Part shown: piece after piece, positions 50,406 through 64,000 of the stretch
Position numbering within the stretch: position 1 is the first letter of the stretch
How the letters are laid out: each line of letters opens with the position of its first letter
Assembly (NCBI RefSeq): GCF_031458325.1
Contig: NZ_JAVDYG010000001.1
Coordinates: 3,906,001 to 3,970,000 of the forward strand
Reading direction: 5' to 3'
Length of the DNA stretch: 64,000 bases
Source: Nocardioides marmoribigeumensis
Lineage (GTDB): Bacteria; Actinomycetota; Actinomycetes; Propionibacteriales; Nocardioidaceae
Made by a program: the position numbers and the translations under genes
The notes under the pieces: generated by a model
Seen by the model: the letters and a program-made list of their open reading frames with translations, nothing else
Databases searched by the model: none
Told to the model about the DNA's origin: nothing

Positions 50406-50810
50406 TCAGGCGTTGCGCATGAACTGCGCGGCGTAGGTGACGTAGCCCCACAGGCGCGCGTCCTGGTCCTCGGTCAGACCGACCTCGTCGAGCGCGGCCC
50501 GGAAGTGGGTCAGCCAGTGCTCCTGGGCGGTCTCGTCGACCGTGAAGGGCGCGTGGCGCATGCGCAGGCGCGGGTGGCCGCGCTCCTCGGAGTAGGTGTT
50601 GGGCCCACCCCAGTACTGCACCAGGAAGAGCAGGAACCGCCGTCGCGCCGAGCCGTCGGCCAGGTCGGCCTCGGGGTACATCGGGCGGAGCACCTCGTCG
50701 GTCTCGACCCCGTCGTAGAACCGGTTCACGATGCGCTCGAACGTCTCCATGCCGCCGACCTCGTCGTAGAAGGACGGCTCGGGGGCAGGAGGGGTCTGGG
50801 CGTCGCTCAC
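50406..50810 (-). CDS. glbO: group II truncated haemoglobin
   Basis: The 134-residue product has the features of GlbO: FYDEVGGMETFERIVNRFYDGVETDEVLRPMYPE with the B10 tyrosine and CD1 tyrosine, the proximal histidine in RLRMRHAPF and a tryptophan at G8 (EHWLTHF). The protein binds O2 or NO and probably protects respiration. It is convergent with the thioesterase. Confidence 0.94.
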   Translation of the reverse strand: MSDAQTPPAPEPSFYDEVGGMETFERIVNRFYDGVETDEVLRPMYPEADLADGSARRRFLLFLVQYWGGPNTYSEERGHPRLRMRHAPFTVDETAQEHWLTHFRAALDEVGLTEDQDARLWGYVTYAAQFMRNA

Positions 50811-50952
50811 GGTCCCATTGTCCCCACCGGCCCAGGGGCGCGGTCACGGGGGCGTGAGGGAGATCTCGGCCCCCGAGGCCCGGATCGGGCGGCGGGCGCG
50901 CGCACCGCCGCTAGGCTGGACAAGGACCGACCCCGGACGTGATGGGACCCGC

Positions 50953-51315
50953 ATGACCGACCGTACGACGCCCCGCCGCCGCCCTGCGCGCCTGTCCCGC
51001 ACGGCGCTCCTCGCCGCGGCGGTCCTCGCGAGCTCGCTCGTCGCGACCCCGGCCTGGGCCGCCCCGCCGGCCACCTGGACCGACCCCGACAACCCGGGTC
51101 TGGCCCAGGCGCTGCTCACCCTGGGTGGCTGGGTGGTCGGGATCATCGCGGTCATCGCGCTGCTGACCTACCTGCCGTCGATGATCCGCGGCAGCAGGGG
51201 CGAGGGCACCCTCACCTTCTCCGAGAAGTCGGAGTGGTTCGGCGGGCCCCGCACCGGTGTGGACCACGAGGCCGACGAGCCCCAGGGGACCGGAGGCGCA
51301 AGTGCCCGGTGGTGA
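50953..51315 (+). CDS. secretory or membrane protein of 120 residues, function unknown
   Basis: The start at ATG 50953 (after a TAGGCT box at 50910 and a leader) gives a protein with an N-terminal signal-like segment (TALLAAAVLASSLVATPAWA) and a second hydrophobic helix (ALLTLGGWVVGIIAVIALLTYLP), then a short charged tail (GSRGEGTLTFSEKSEWFGGP). I do not recognise the family; similar genes precede DUF5130 genes in actinobacteria. It overlaps the next gene by 14 bases. Confidence 0.75.
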   Translation: MTDRTTPRRRPARLSRTALLAAAVLASSLVATPAWAAPPATWTDPDNPGLAQALLTLGGWVVGIIAVIALLTYLPSMIRGSRGEGTLTFSEKSEWFGGPRTGVDHEADEPQGTGGASARW

Positions 51316-51682
51316 CGGTTTCAACAGCTCGCAGCGCGCCGCGATCGACAAGGCGATCCGCGACGCCGAGACGACCTGCCGCTTCGAGTTCTCGGTGTAC
51401 GTCGGCCGCTCGACCGGCGAGCCCCGCGCCTACGCCACGCGGCTGCACGCCACGCTGGTCAAGCCCGACTGCTCGGTGCTGATCCTGGTCGACCCGATGG
51501 GCCACGCCCTCGAGGTGGTCACCGGGTCCGAGGTGCGGCGCAACCTGACCGACGTGGAGGTCGACCTCGCGGTCGCCCAGATGCAGGCCGACCTGGCCGA
51601 GGGGCGGCTCGTCGACGGCCTCGTGCGCGGGATCAACCAGCTCGCGTCGTACGCCCGGAAGCCCAACTCGCTGCACGGCTGA
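51302..51682 (+). CDS. DUF5130 protein (TPM-like domain)
   Basis: From GTG 51302 (GGAGG lies 6-11 bases upstream) the product has 126 residues: FNSSQRAAIDKAIRDAETTCRFEFSVYVG, then LHATLVKPDCSVLILVDPMGHALEVVTGSEVRRNLTDVEV and a C-terminal helix DGLVRGINQLASYARK. This is the DUF5130 pattern, related to the TPM phosphatase-like domain. The function is unknown. It ends one base before palindromic element copy 3. Confidence 0.82.
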   Translation: MPGGDGFNSSQRAAIDKAIRDAETTCRFEFSVYVGRSTGEPRAYATRLHATLVKPDCSVLILVDPMGHALEVVTGSEVRRNLTDVEVDLAVAQMQADLAEGRLVDGLVRGINQLASYARKPNSLHG

Positions 51683-51683
51683 G

Positions 51684-51773
51684 TCAGTTTCACTAGGTAC
51701 CTAGTGACACTGACACTCCCCGAGCGAAACTTCGCTCGGGAAGCGACAAGATCACTAGGTACCTAGTGAAACC
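51684..51773. repeat. palindromic element, copy 3
   Basis: A 30-bp palindrome with one mismatched pair (51684-51713), a 10-bp hairpin (51719-51740, CCCGAGCGAA-ac-TTCGCTCGGG) and an 18-bp palindrome (51752-51769) repeat the structure of copy 1. Again it fills the whole gap between convergent genes (stops at 51682 and 51780). The loop sequences of copies 1 and 3 are different while the stems are kept. Confidence 0.9.
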
Positions 51774-51779
51774 GCACCC

Positions 51780-54329
<2,550 letters not shown>

Positions 54330-54422
54330 GAGGGCCATGCTCGCACTGGCCGCCAGGACCCTTGCTCCGGGGTGAGCCGCGAGTCGCCCCGGCGCGGTCG
54401 GCGTCTGGGGCATCCTGGGTCC

Positions 54423-57718
<3,296 letters not shown>

Positions 57719-57756
57719 TCGGCGTCGTCCTTCCCTCGGGCCCCTCGCGGGACGTG

Positions 57757-57808
57757 ACTGGTGCTGATCGGGTGCTGATCGGGTGCTGGCGGGTGCTGGT
57801 CGAGTGCT
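57757..57808. repeat. tandem repeat of about 11 bp (GGTGCTGATCG-like), five copies
   Basis: The divergent promoter region between the kinase gene and the reductase gene contains five imperfect copies of GGTGCTG plus 3-4 bases. It could be a cluster of binding sites or only low-complexity drift. Confidence 0.65.
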
Positions 57809-57920
57809 GCCCGGGGCGCGCCCGGGCCTCGGTCCACCATGCCCTGTCGACGTGCGGGGATGCATCTTCACCGGTGTCGGAAGTGCCACATCCAGCGTGT
57901 CCGGGGCCCTCGACGGGAAT

Positions 57921-57934
57921 ATTGACACGTCAAT
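57921..57934. promoter_or_regulatory. short inverted repeat in front of the reductase gene
   Basis: ATTGAC-ac-GTCAAT is a perfect 6-bp inverted repeat with a 2-base spacer, 9 bases before the ATG at 57943, and contains a TTGAC that may be part of the promoter. A repressor bound here would cover the start region. Confidence 0.4.
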
Positions 57935-57942
57935 CAGGGGAT

Positions 57943-58605
57943 ATGACTGGCATGACCAGCACCCACGTCGCGAGCACCCCGACCACCTCCGACCGCCAGG
58001 AGGTGACGTTCTGGTTCGACCCGCTGTGCCCCTGGGCCTGGATGTCGTCGCGCTGGCTGCTCGAGGCGGCGAAGGTCCGTGACCTCGACCCGCGCTTCCA
58101 GGTGATGAGCCTGGCCGTGCTCAACGAGGGGCGCGAGGAGCTGCCGGAGGAGTACCGCGAGTTCCTCCAGCACGCGTGGGGGCCGGTGCGGGTGTGCATC
58201 GCCGCAGCCGAGCAGCACGGCGACGAGGTCCTCCTCCCGCTCTACACCGCCCTCGGCAACCGCATCCACGTCGCCGGCCGCAACAGCCCCGAGGAGCGCC
58301 CCGCGGTGATCGCCGAGGCGCTGGCCGAGGTCGGGCTGCCCGCCTCCCTCGCCGAGGCGGCGGACTCCGACGAGCACGACGACGCGCTGCGCCAGTCCCA
58401 CAAGCGGGGCATCTCGCTGGTGGGCGAGGACGTCGGCACGCCGGTGATCGCGGTCGACGACGTGGCGTTCTTCGGTCCCGTCGTGACGCCCGCGCCCAAG
58501 GGCGAGGACGCCGGCCGGCTCTGGGACGGGGTCGTCCTGGTCGCGGGCACGCCCGGGTTCTACGAGCTCAAGCGCAGCCGGGAGAAGGGCCCCGACTTCA
58601 GCTGA
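57943..58605 (+). CDS. mycothiol-dependent reductase (DsbA-fold, Rv2466c-like)
   Basis: The 220-residue protein has the DsbA/HCCA-isomerase-like fold with [33 protein letters not shown] at the start, in which CPWA replaces the CxxC motif; this is the pattern of mycobacterial Rv2466c, a mycothiol-dependent nitroreductase. The end ([21 protein letters not shown]) carries the cis-proline. AGGGG lies a few bases before the ATG at 57943; ATG 57952 is an alternative. It may also detoxify thiol adducts. Confidence 0.88.
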   Translation: MTGMTSTHVASTPTTSDRQEVTFWFDPLCPWAWMSSRWLLEAAKVRDLDPRFQVMSLAVLNEGREELPEEYREFLQHAWGPVRVCIAAAEQHGDEVLLPLYTALGNRIHVAGRNSPEERPAVIAEALAEVGLPASLAEAADSDEHDDALRQSHKRGISLVGEDVGTPVIAVDDVAFFGPVVTPAPKGEDAGRLWDGVVLVAGTPGFYELKRSREKGPDFS

Positions 58606-58616
58606 CCCGGCCTCAA

Positions 58617-58622
58617 TAGGAT
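58617..58622 (+). promoter_or_regulatory. leaderless -10 element of metG
   Basis: TAGGAT lies 7 bases before the ATG of metG and no SD is present between. Confidence 0.5.
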
Positions 58623-58629
58623 CGGGCCC

Positions 58630-60429
58630 ATGACCCACGTCCTCTCTGCTGTGGCCTGGCCCTACGCCAACGGCCCCCGTCACATCGGCCACGTGGCCGG
58701 GTTCGGGGTGCCGTCCGACGTCTTCAGCCGCTACATGCGCATGGCGGGTCACGACGTGCTCATGGTCTCCGGCACCGACGAGCACGGCACCCCGATCCTG
58801 ATCGCCGCCGACGAGGCCGGCGTGACGCCGCAGGAGCTCGCCGACCGCAACCACCGGCTCATCGCCGAGGACCTGTGCCACCTGGGCGTGACCTACGACC
58901 TCTACACCCGCACGACGACGCGCAACCACTACGCCGTGGTGCAGGACCTGTTCACCGGGGTCTACGACAACGGCTACTTCGTCGAGCGCACGACGTACGG
59001 CGCGATCTCGCCCTCGACCGGCCGGACCCTCCCCGACCGCTACATCGAGGGCACCTGCCCGATCTGCGGCGCCCCGGGCGCGCGGGGTGACCAGTGCGAC
59101 ACCTGCGGCAACCAGCTCGACCCGCACGACCTGATCGACCCGGTCTCCAAGATCAACGGGGAGACGCCGGAGTTCATCGAGACCCAGCACTTCTTCCTCG
59201 ACCTGCCCGCGCTCGCCGACGCGCTGGCGGAGTGGCTCGACGAGCGGGAGGCGAGCGGCACCTGGCGACCCAACGTCATCCGCTTCAGCCAGAACATCCT
59301 CAAGGAGATCCGCCCGCGGGCGATGACCCGCGACATCGACTGGGGCATCCCGGTGCCGCTGGAGGGCTGGCGCGACAACCCGACCAAGCGGCTCTACGTC
59401 TGGTTCGACGCCGTCATCGGCTACTTCTCCGCGAGCGTGGAGTGGGCCCGGCGGACCGGCGACCCGGAGCGGTGGCGCGACTGGTGGAACGACCCCGAGG
59501 CGCTGTCCTACTACTTCATGGGCAAGGACAACATCACCTTCCACTCCCAGATCTGGCCCGCCGAGCTGCTCGCCTACTCCGGCAAGGGCGACAAGGGCGG
59601 TGAGCCCGGCAAGTTCGGGCGGCTCAACCTGCCGACCGAGGTGGTCTCCAGCGAGTTCCTCACCATGGAGGGCCGCAAGTTCTCCTCCTCCAAGCGGGTC
59701 GTGATCTACGTGCGCGACATGCTCGCGCGCTACCAGGTCGACGCGTTCCGCTACTTCGTGGCCGCCGCCGGGCCGGAGAACCAGGACGCCGACTTCACCT
59801 GGGCGGAGTTCGTGCGCCGCACCAACGACGAGCTCGTCGCCGGCTGGGGCAACCTGGTCAACCGCACCGCCAACCTCATCGCCAAGAACTTCGGCGAGGT
59901 CCCCGCGCCCGGTGAGCTGACCGACGCCGACCGCGAGCTGCTCGCCCGCACGGAGGCGGCGTTCGGCACCGTCGGCGACCTGATCGGCCGGCACCGCCAG
60001 AAGCAGGCGATCGGTGAGGCGATGCGCACCGTCGCCGAGGTCAACAAGTACGTCTCGGACTCCGAGCCCTGGAAGCTCAAGGGTGACGACCAGCGCGACC
60101 GCCTGGCGACCGTGCTCTTCGTCGCCGCGCAGGCCGCTGCCGACTGCAACGTGCTGCTGAGCCCGTTCCTCCCGCACTCGGCCAACCGGGTCGACGAGGT
60201 CTTCGGCGGCGCCGGCGACCTCCAGCCGATGCCCCGCATCGAGGAGGTCGAGGACCTCGACGGTGGCCCCGGCTACCCCGTGATCACCGGGGAGTACGCC
60301 GGCGCCGCCGCCTGGGCGCGTCGTGAGCTGGTCCCCGGCACGCCCGTGGGCAAGCCGACGCCGGTCTTCACCAAGCTCGACACCGCCGTGGTCGACGAGG
60401 AGCTGGAGCGCCTCGAGGCGCAGGGATGA
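58630..60429 (+). CDS. metG: methionyl-tRNA synthetase
   Basis: The 599-residue enzyme charges tRNA-Met. The class I HIGH-like motif is [16 protein letters not shown] (residues about 10-25), the zinc-knuckle is [18 protein letters not shown], and the KMSKS-like loop is RKFSSSKRV at about 355. The start ATG 58630 lies seven bases after TAGGAT and without an SD. It overlaps the esterase gene by ATGA. Confidence 0.97.
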   Translation: MTHVLSAVAWPYANGPRHIGHVAGFGVPSDVFSRYMRMAGHDVLMVSGTDEHGTPILIAADEAGVTPQELADRNHRLIAEDLCHLGVTYDLYTRTTTRNHYAVVQDLFTGVYDNGYFVERTTYGAISPSTGRTLPDRYIEGTCPICGAPGARGDQCDTCGNQLDPHDLIDPVSKINGETPEFIETQHFFLDLPALADALAEWLDEREASGTWRPNVIRFSQNILKEIRPRAMTRDIDWGIPVPLEGWRDNPTKRLYVWFDAVIGYFSASVEWARRTGDPERWRDWWNDPEALSYYFMGKDNITFHSQIWPAELLAYSGKGDKGGEPGKFGRLNLPTEVVSSEFLTMEGRKFSSSKRVVIYVRDMLARYQVDAFRYFVAAAGPENQDADFTWAEFVRRTNDELVAGWGNLVNRTANLIAKNFGEVPAPGELTDADRELLARTEAAFGTVGDLIGRHRQKQAIGEAMRTVAEVNKYVSDSEPWKLKGDDQRDRLATVLFVAAQAAADCNVLLSPFLPHSANRVDEVFGGAGDLQPMPRIEEVEDLDGGPGYPVITGEYAGAAAWARRELVPGTPVGKPTPVFTKLDTAVVDEELERLEAQG

Positions 60430-61331
60430 GCCGGGACCCCCGGCTGCACCCCCAGGCGCTCGCCGCCCTGGTCGAGGCCGAGGACCTCGACCCGCTCGCG
60501 ACCGTGCCCGACGACGAGATCGCCGAGGTGCGCGAGGAGCAGCGCGAGGCCGGTCTCGCCGAGCCCAAGGAGCCCGTCCACGAGGTGCGCGACCTCGAGG
60601 TCGGGGGAGTCCCGTGCCGGCTGCACCGCCCGTCGGCGGGCACGCTCCCGGTGGTCCTCTACCTCCACGGCGGCGGCTTCGTCCTCGGCGACCTCGAGAC
60701 CCACGACGCCCAGGCGCGACGGCTCGCCAACCGCACGGGCTGGGCGGTCCTGGCCGCCGACTACCGCCGCCCGCCCGAGCACCGCTTCCCGGCGGCCCTG
60801 GACGACTCGGTCGCGGCGCTCGACGGCCTGCTCACCGACGCCGACGCCCTCGGCCTCGACCCGGCCCGGGTGGTCGTGGCCGGTGACAGCGCGGGCGGCA
60901 ACCTGGCGGTCGGCGTGGCCCGTCGGCGGCCCGGCACCCTCGCCGGGGCGCTGCTGGTCTACCCCTTCCTCGACCCGGAGACCGCCTCGGCGTCGTACTC
61001 CTCGCTCGACGGCGGCCTCGACCGGGCCGACGCGCGATGGTTCTGGGACCACTACGCCCCCGACGGCGTCGACCGGGCCGACCCCGACCTCGCGCCGCTG
61101 CGCGCGACCGACCTGGGGTCGCTCCCGCCCACGCTGGTCCAGGTCGCCGAGTGCGACACCCTCGCCGACGAGGTGGAGGCCTTCGTGAGGCTCGCCCGGT
61201 CCCAGGGTGCGCAGGTGGAGGACACCCTCCACGCCGGGATGATCCACGGCTTCTGGCGGCGCCCCGCGGAGTTCGACGCGGCCGAGGTGGCCCTCGACGA
61301 GGCCGCACGCTGGCTGGCCCGGCTCGGCTGA
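60426..61331 (+). CDS. alpha/beta hydrolase of the hormone-sensitive lipase family
   Basis: The 301-residue esterase has the oxyanion motif [13 protein letters not shown], nucleophile GDSAGGN, acid in [10 protein letters not shown] and histidine in GMIHGFWRR, all in the order of the HSL/family IV lipases. The ATG overlaps the metG stop by ATGA, so it is translated with it. Substrate unknown. Confidence 0.92.
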   Translation: MSRDPRLHPQALAALVEAEDLDPLATVPDDEIAEVREEQREAGLAEPKEPVHEVRDLEVGGVPCRLHRPSAGTLPVVLYLHGGGFVLGDLETHDAQARRLANRTGWAVLAADYRRPPEHRFPAALDDSVAALDGLLTDADALGLDPARVVVAGDSAGGNLAVGVARRRPGTLAGALLVYPFLDPETASASYSSLDGGLDRADARWFWDHYAPDGVDRADPDLAPLRATDLGSLPPTLVQVAECDTLADEVEAFVRLARSQGAQVEDTLHAGMIHGFWRRPAEFDAAEVALDEAARWLARLG

Positions 61332-61337
61332 CAGGAT
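61332..61337 (+). promoter_or_regulatory. leaderless -10 element of rpiB
   Basis: CAGGAT lies 6 bases before the ATG of rpiB, as in the other leaderless starts of the window, though the first base differs from the consensus TANNNT. Confidence 0.4.
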
Positions 61338-61343
61338 TCGCCC

Positions 61344-61862
61344 ATGCGCGTGCACATCGGCTCCGACCACGCCGGCCTCGAGCTCAAGGACCACCTCGTC
61401 GCCTGGCTCGCGGAGCAGGGCTACGAGCCGGTCGACCACGGCCCCTTCGTCTACGACGCCCTGGACGACTACCCCGTCTTCTGCCTCCGGGCGGGGGAGG
61501 GCGTCGCGGCCGACCGGGCGCAGGGCCTCGACAGCCTCGGCGTGGTGATCGGCGGGTCGGGCAACGGTGAGCAGATGGCCGCCAACAAGGTCCCGGGCAT
61601 CCGCGCGGCGCTGGTGTGGAGCGAGCAGACCGCCGCCCTGGCGCGCGAGCACAACGACGCGCAGGTGGTCTCCGTCGGTGGGCGCATGCACACGATCGAG
61701 GAGATGACCCGGTTCGTCGAGGTCTTCCTGACCACCCCGTTCACCCACGACGAGCGCCACGTGCGTCGCATCGGCCTCATGGCCGACTACGAGCGCACCC
61801 ACGAGCTGCCCCCGCTGCCGGAGTCCGCGCGTCCCGGCAGCGCCGGCGTCGGCGATGCCTGA
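61344..61862 (+). CDS. rpiB: ribose-5-phosphate isomerase B
   Basis: The 172-residue enzyme interconverts ribose 5-phosphate and ribulose 5-phosphate. The start MRVHIGSDHAGLELKDHL, the VVIGGSGNGEQMAANKVPGIRAAL block with the active-site serine/glutamate region, HNDAQVVSVGGRMHTIEEM and HVRRI agree with the RpiB family; as in other actinobacteria, the catalytic position corresponds to GSGNGE rather than Cys. It overlaps the glycosylase gene by 8 bases. Confidence 0.94.
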   Translation: MRVHIGSDHAGLELKDHLVAWLAEQGYEPVDHGPFVYDALDDYPVFCLRAGEGVAADRAQGLDSLGVVIGGSGNGEQMAANKVPGIRAALVWSEQTAALAREHNDAQVVSVGGRMHTIEEMTRFVEVFLTTPFTHDERHVRRIGLMADYERTHELPPLPESARPGSAGVGDA

Positions 61863-62700
61863 GGGTCACACCCTCCGCCGGCTCGCGGTCCGTCTGACCG
61901 ACGCCTTCGCCGGTCACCCGGTCCGCGTCAGCAGTCCCCAGGGCCGCTTCGAGGCCGAGGCCCGGCTGCTCGACGGCACCGTGCTCGAGCGGGCGGACTC
62001 GGCCGGCAAGCACCTGTTCGTCGAGCTCGCGGGAGAGCGGGTCGTCCACGTCCACCTCGGTCTCATCGGCGCCTTCGACGTCGTCGAGGGACCGGCCCCG
62101 GCGCCGGTGGGTGCCGTGCGGCTGCGCCTGGAGCGCGGCGGCGCCCACCCGACGTACGCCGACCTGCGCGGAGCGATCGTGTGCGACCTGGTGACGCCGG
62201 AGGAGGCCGCAGCCGTCCGGGCCAGGCTGGGCCCGGACCCCCTCCGGGCCGACGCCGACCCCGACCGGGCCTGGCAGCGCATCCGGCGCAGCGAGCGGAG
62301 CATCGGTGACCTCCTCATGGACCAGGCGGTCGTGGCGGGGGTCGGCAACGTCTACCGCGCTGAGGTGCTCTTCCGGCAGCGCATCCACCCGCTGAGGCCC
62401 GGGCGCCGGCTCACGCGCGCCCAGTTCCGTGCAGTCTGGGACGACCTGGTGCTCCTCATGGCCGAGGGGGTGCGGACCGGCCGGATCGACACGGTGAGGC
62501 CCGAGCACACGCCGGAGGTGATGGGACGTGACCCCCGTCGCGACGACCACGGCGGGGAGGTCTACGTCTACCGCCGGCAGGGTCAGCCGTGCTGGGTCTG
62601 CGGGTCACGGATCCGCACCGAGACGCTCAACGGGCGCAACTCCTTCTGGTGCCCACGGTGCCAGCGCCGTCCCCGGCAGGACGCGGGTCGCACCCGATAG
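61855..62700 (+). CDS. Fpg/Nei-family DNA glycosylase (endonuclease VIII type)
   Basis: The 281-residue enzyme removes oxidised bases and nicks DNA. The N-terminus is MPEGHTLRRLA, with the catalytic Pro2-Glu3; the H2TH part is in LMDQAVVAGVGNVYRAEVLFRQRIHPLRPG and the zinc finger is CWVCGSRIRTETLNGRNSFWCPRC. The GH after PE (not LPE) places it with the Nei-type rather than Fpg. It probably forms an operon with rpiB. Confidence 0.93.
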   Translation: MPEGHTLRRLAVRLTDAFAGHPVRVSSPQGRFEAEARLLDGTVLERADSAGKHLFVELAGERVVHVHLGLIGAFDVVEGPAPAPVGAVRLRLERGGAHPTYADLRGAIVCDLVTPEEAAAVRARLGPDPLRADADPDRAWQRIRRSERSIGDLLMDQAVVAGVGNVYRAEVLFRQRIHPLRPGRRLTRAQFRAVWDDLVLLMAEGVRTGRIDTVRPEHTPEVMGRDPRRDDHGGEVYVYRRQGQPCWVCGSRIRTETLNGRNSFWCPRCQRRPRQDAGRTR

Positions 62701-62703
62701 GGT
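62698..62703 (+). promoter_or_regulatory. leaderless -10 element of the PP2C gene
   Basis: TAGGGT overlaps the stop of the glycosylase gene and lies 6 bases before the GTG at 62710. Confidence 0.45.
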
Positions 62704-62709
62704 CGAGCG

Positions 62710-63852
62710 GTGATCACAGGCCTGAGGGACGGCTCGGGCCGTTGGCTCCGGGGCGACGAGCGAGGTCTGCGGATCGGTCTCTACGCCGCGGTGGCCGTCG
62801 TCGGCCTCGCGATGCTCGCTGCTCCGGACGACGTGGGCGCGATCGTGCTCATGGTGCCGCTGCTGGCCGGGGCCCTGCTGCTCCCCCCGCGGCGCATCCC
62901 CCCCTTCGTCCTCACCGTCATCGCCGTCCTGGCGGTGCAGACCCTGATCTCGTTCGAGGAGTCGATCCCGACCCGCCGGGTCGTGGCCTTCGTGGCCGCG
63001 CTCGGCATGGCGGCGCTGGTGCTGGGGTTCAACCGTCGCCGCAGCAGCCTGGGGGTGGCCGGCTACGCCTCGGACGCGCTGCTGACCGAGCTGCGCGCAC
63101 GGCTGGGGCGCCAGGCGGTCATGCCCGCGCTGCCCGCGGGCTGGCGGGCCGAGAGCCACCTCCGTGCCGCCGGCGGCACGCAGTTCGCGGGTGACTTCGT
63201 GCTCACCCACCTCGAACCCGACGAGCGCCTGCGGCTGCTCGTGGTGGACGTGTCGGGCAAGGGGGTGGCGGCAGGTCCCAAGTCGCTGCTCCTCTCGGGT
63301 GCCTTCGGCAGCCTGCTGGCCTCGACCGAGCCGGCGGAGTTCCTCTCCGAGGCCAACCACTACGTCTGGCGCCAGGACTGGCCCGAGGGGTTCGCCACCG
63401 CCGTCCAGCTCACGCTCGACCTCACCACCGGCGACTTCGTCCTGCGGTCAGCCGGGCACCCGCCGACCGTGCAGCTGCACGCCGGGAGCGGTCGCTGGAC
63501 GGTGCACGAGGGCTACGAGGGCGCTGTCCTCGGCCTGCTCGAGGACGAGACGTACGACGCGGTGGTCGGCCGGATGATGCCGGGCGACGTGCTCCTGCTG
63601 TTCACCGACGGCATGGTCGAGGCGCCGGGCCGCGACATGTCGGTGGGCCTGGACCGGTTGCTCGGCGAGGTCGAGCGCACCGTGCACCGCCGTGACGACG
63701 GGTTCGCCCACGACCTGGTGGAGCGGCTGGGGGCGCAGGGTGACGACTGTGCCCTGGTGGTCGTGACCCGGTCGCCCCACGTGGCGGCGGGGCCTGGGGC
63801 GCTCGCCCTGGAGCACCGCATCGGCGGTGCCCCTGGAGGTCCCGGGTCCTAG
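62710..63852 (+). CDS. membrane-anchored PP2C-type phosphatase (SpoIIE domain)
   Basis: The 380-residue protein has four hydrophobic helices in the first 100 residues, then a SpoIIE/RsbU-type phosphatase domain: GGTQFAGDFVLTHL, LLVVDVSGKGVAAGPKSLL with the metal aspartate, LVLRSAGHPPTVQL and LLLFTDGMVEAPGRDM, ending with DDCALVVVTR. Such enzymes dephosphorylate anti-anti-sigma proteins. No anti-anti-sigma gene is adjacent, but an RsbW-like gene lies at 15.5 kb. Confidence 0.9.
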   Translation: MITGLRDGSGRWLRGDERGLRIGLYAAVAVVGLAMLAAPDDVGAIVLMVPLLAGALLLPPRRIPPFVLTVIAVLAVQTLISFEESIPTRRVVAFVAALGMAALVLGFNRRRSSLGVAGYASDALLTELRARLGRQAVMPALPAGWRAESHLRAAGGTQFAGDFVLTHLEPDERLRLLVVDVSGKGVAAGPKSLLLSGAFGSLLASTEPAEFLSEANHYVWRQDWPEGFATAVQLTLDLTTGDFVLRSAGHPPTVQLHAGSGRWTVHEGYEGAVLGLLEDETYDAVVGRMMPGDVLLLFTDGMVEAPGRDMSVGLDRLLGEVERTVHRRDDGFAHDLVERLGAQGDDCALVVVTRSPHVAAGPGALALEHRIGGAPGGPGS

Positions 63853-63864
63853 GGCCCTGGCCGG

Positions 63865-63878
63865 CCGCCGACCGGCGG
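63865..63878 (+). terminator. possible terminator after the PP2C gene
   Basis: CCGCCG-ac-CGGCGG is a 6-bp stem 13 bases after the stop, followed by AGCGTCTT. The stretch to 63985 also contains the 7-bp inverted repeat GTGGGAC/GTCCCAC (63937-63965) in the leader of the next gene. Confidence 0.35.
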
Positions 63879-63985
63879 AGCGTCTTGACCTCGTCGGGCT
63901 ATGTCGGCCCCCGGGATGTCGTCCTACGTTCGAGAAGTGGGACTCGGCTCAACGCACGGTCCCACCACTCCAAGGGGGATCCACC

Positions 63986-64000
63986 ATGACCATCTCACCG
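63986..64000 (+). CDS. start of a further gene, cut by the window end
   Basis: ATG 63986 follows AAGGGGGAT by 6-14 bases, a good ribosome binding site, and opens a frame MTISP that runs off the end. Only five codons are visible, so nothing can be said about the product. Confidence 0.6.

Overview
The window is one contiguous stretch of a very GC-rich (roughly 72-74 %) chromosome with dense, mostly overlapping genes, many GTG starts, GTGA/ATGA start-stop overlaps, and several apparently leaderless promoters (TAnnnT about 7 bases before the start codon). Gene content (ECF sigma/anti-sigma pairs, GAF-ANTAR regulators, a mycothiol-reductase-like protein, EgtB, truncated haemoglobin, DUF5130, DUF3618 with a GroES-like partner) points to an actinobacterium, most likely Nocardioides or a close relative of the Nocardioidaceae; that assignment is inference from content only.

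Layout. 1-3.2 kb: ABC exporter (cut by the window edge), rph-rdgB, an odd tRNA. 3.2-6.8 kb: bcp, then a divergent CbiMNQO-type nickel/cobalt ECF importer whose promoter carries a Nur-like inverted repeat, then DUF3618 and a GroES-like protein. 6.9-21 kb: aldo/keto reductase, lipoprotein, CBS protein, SDR, tandem GNAT protein, tRNA-Lys, SigK-like sigma/anti-sigma pair, phytoene-desaturase-like oxidoreductase, K+ channel, RsbW-like protein with two GAF-ANTAR proteins, two secreted Excalibur-domain proteins, a lone receiver, a second sigma/anti-sigma pair. 21-27.5 kb: an unusual cluster that combines a CDP-alcohol phosphotransferase/sulfatase-fold fusion, a zinc-less MDR dehydrogenase, a PTPS homologue, a glycosyltransferase, a flippase-like membrane protein, a RibD-type reductase and a broken GTP cyclohydrolase II. 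27.5-29.8 kb: a small lower-GC segment (GNAT, TetR, TIGR03086 protein) bounded by a 29-bp direct repeat, the right copy lying in the terminator of tRNA-His. 29.9-41 kb: orn, add, a membrane metallophosphoesterase, tRNA-Arg with an adjacent nuclease remnant, LysR/DMT transporter, egtB, HAD hydrolase, aminopeptidase P, membrane LuxR regulator. 41-48 kb: PrsW-type protease, a two-gene dynamin-like GTPase operon, ssb-like gene, ettA. 48-58 kb: thiolase, double-hotdog thioesterase, glbO, DUF5130, pepN, gdhA, Ser/Thr kinase. 58-64 kb: mycothiol-dependent reductase homologue, metG, esterase, rpiB, Nei-type glycosylase, PP2C phosphatase, start of a further gene.

The two most unusual things are (i) a family of three palindromic elements (palindrome - GC-rich hairpin - palindrome) that each fill the whole gap between two convergent genes, one of them a doubled, about 330-bp version, and (ii) the 21-27.5 kb pterin/lipid-like biosynthetic cluster, whose product I cannot name and whose GTP cyclohydrolase II is a pseudogene here. 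A tRNA with a leucine (UAG) anticodon but a short, type I variable loop is also notable.
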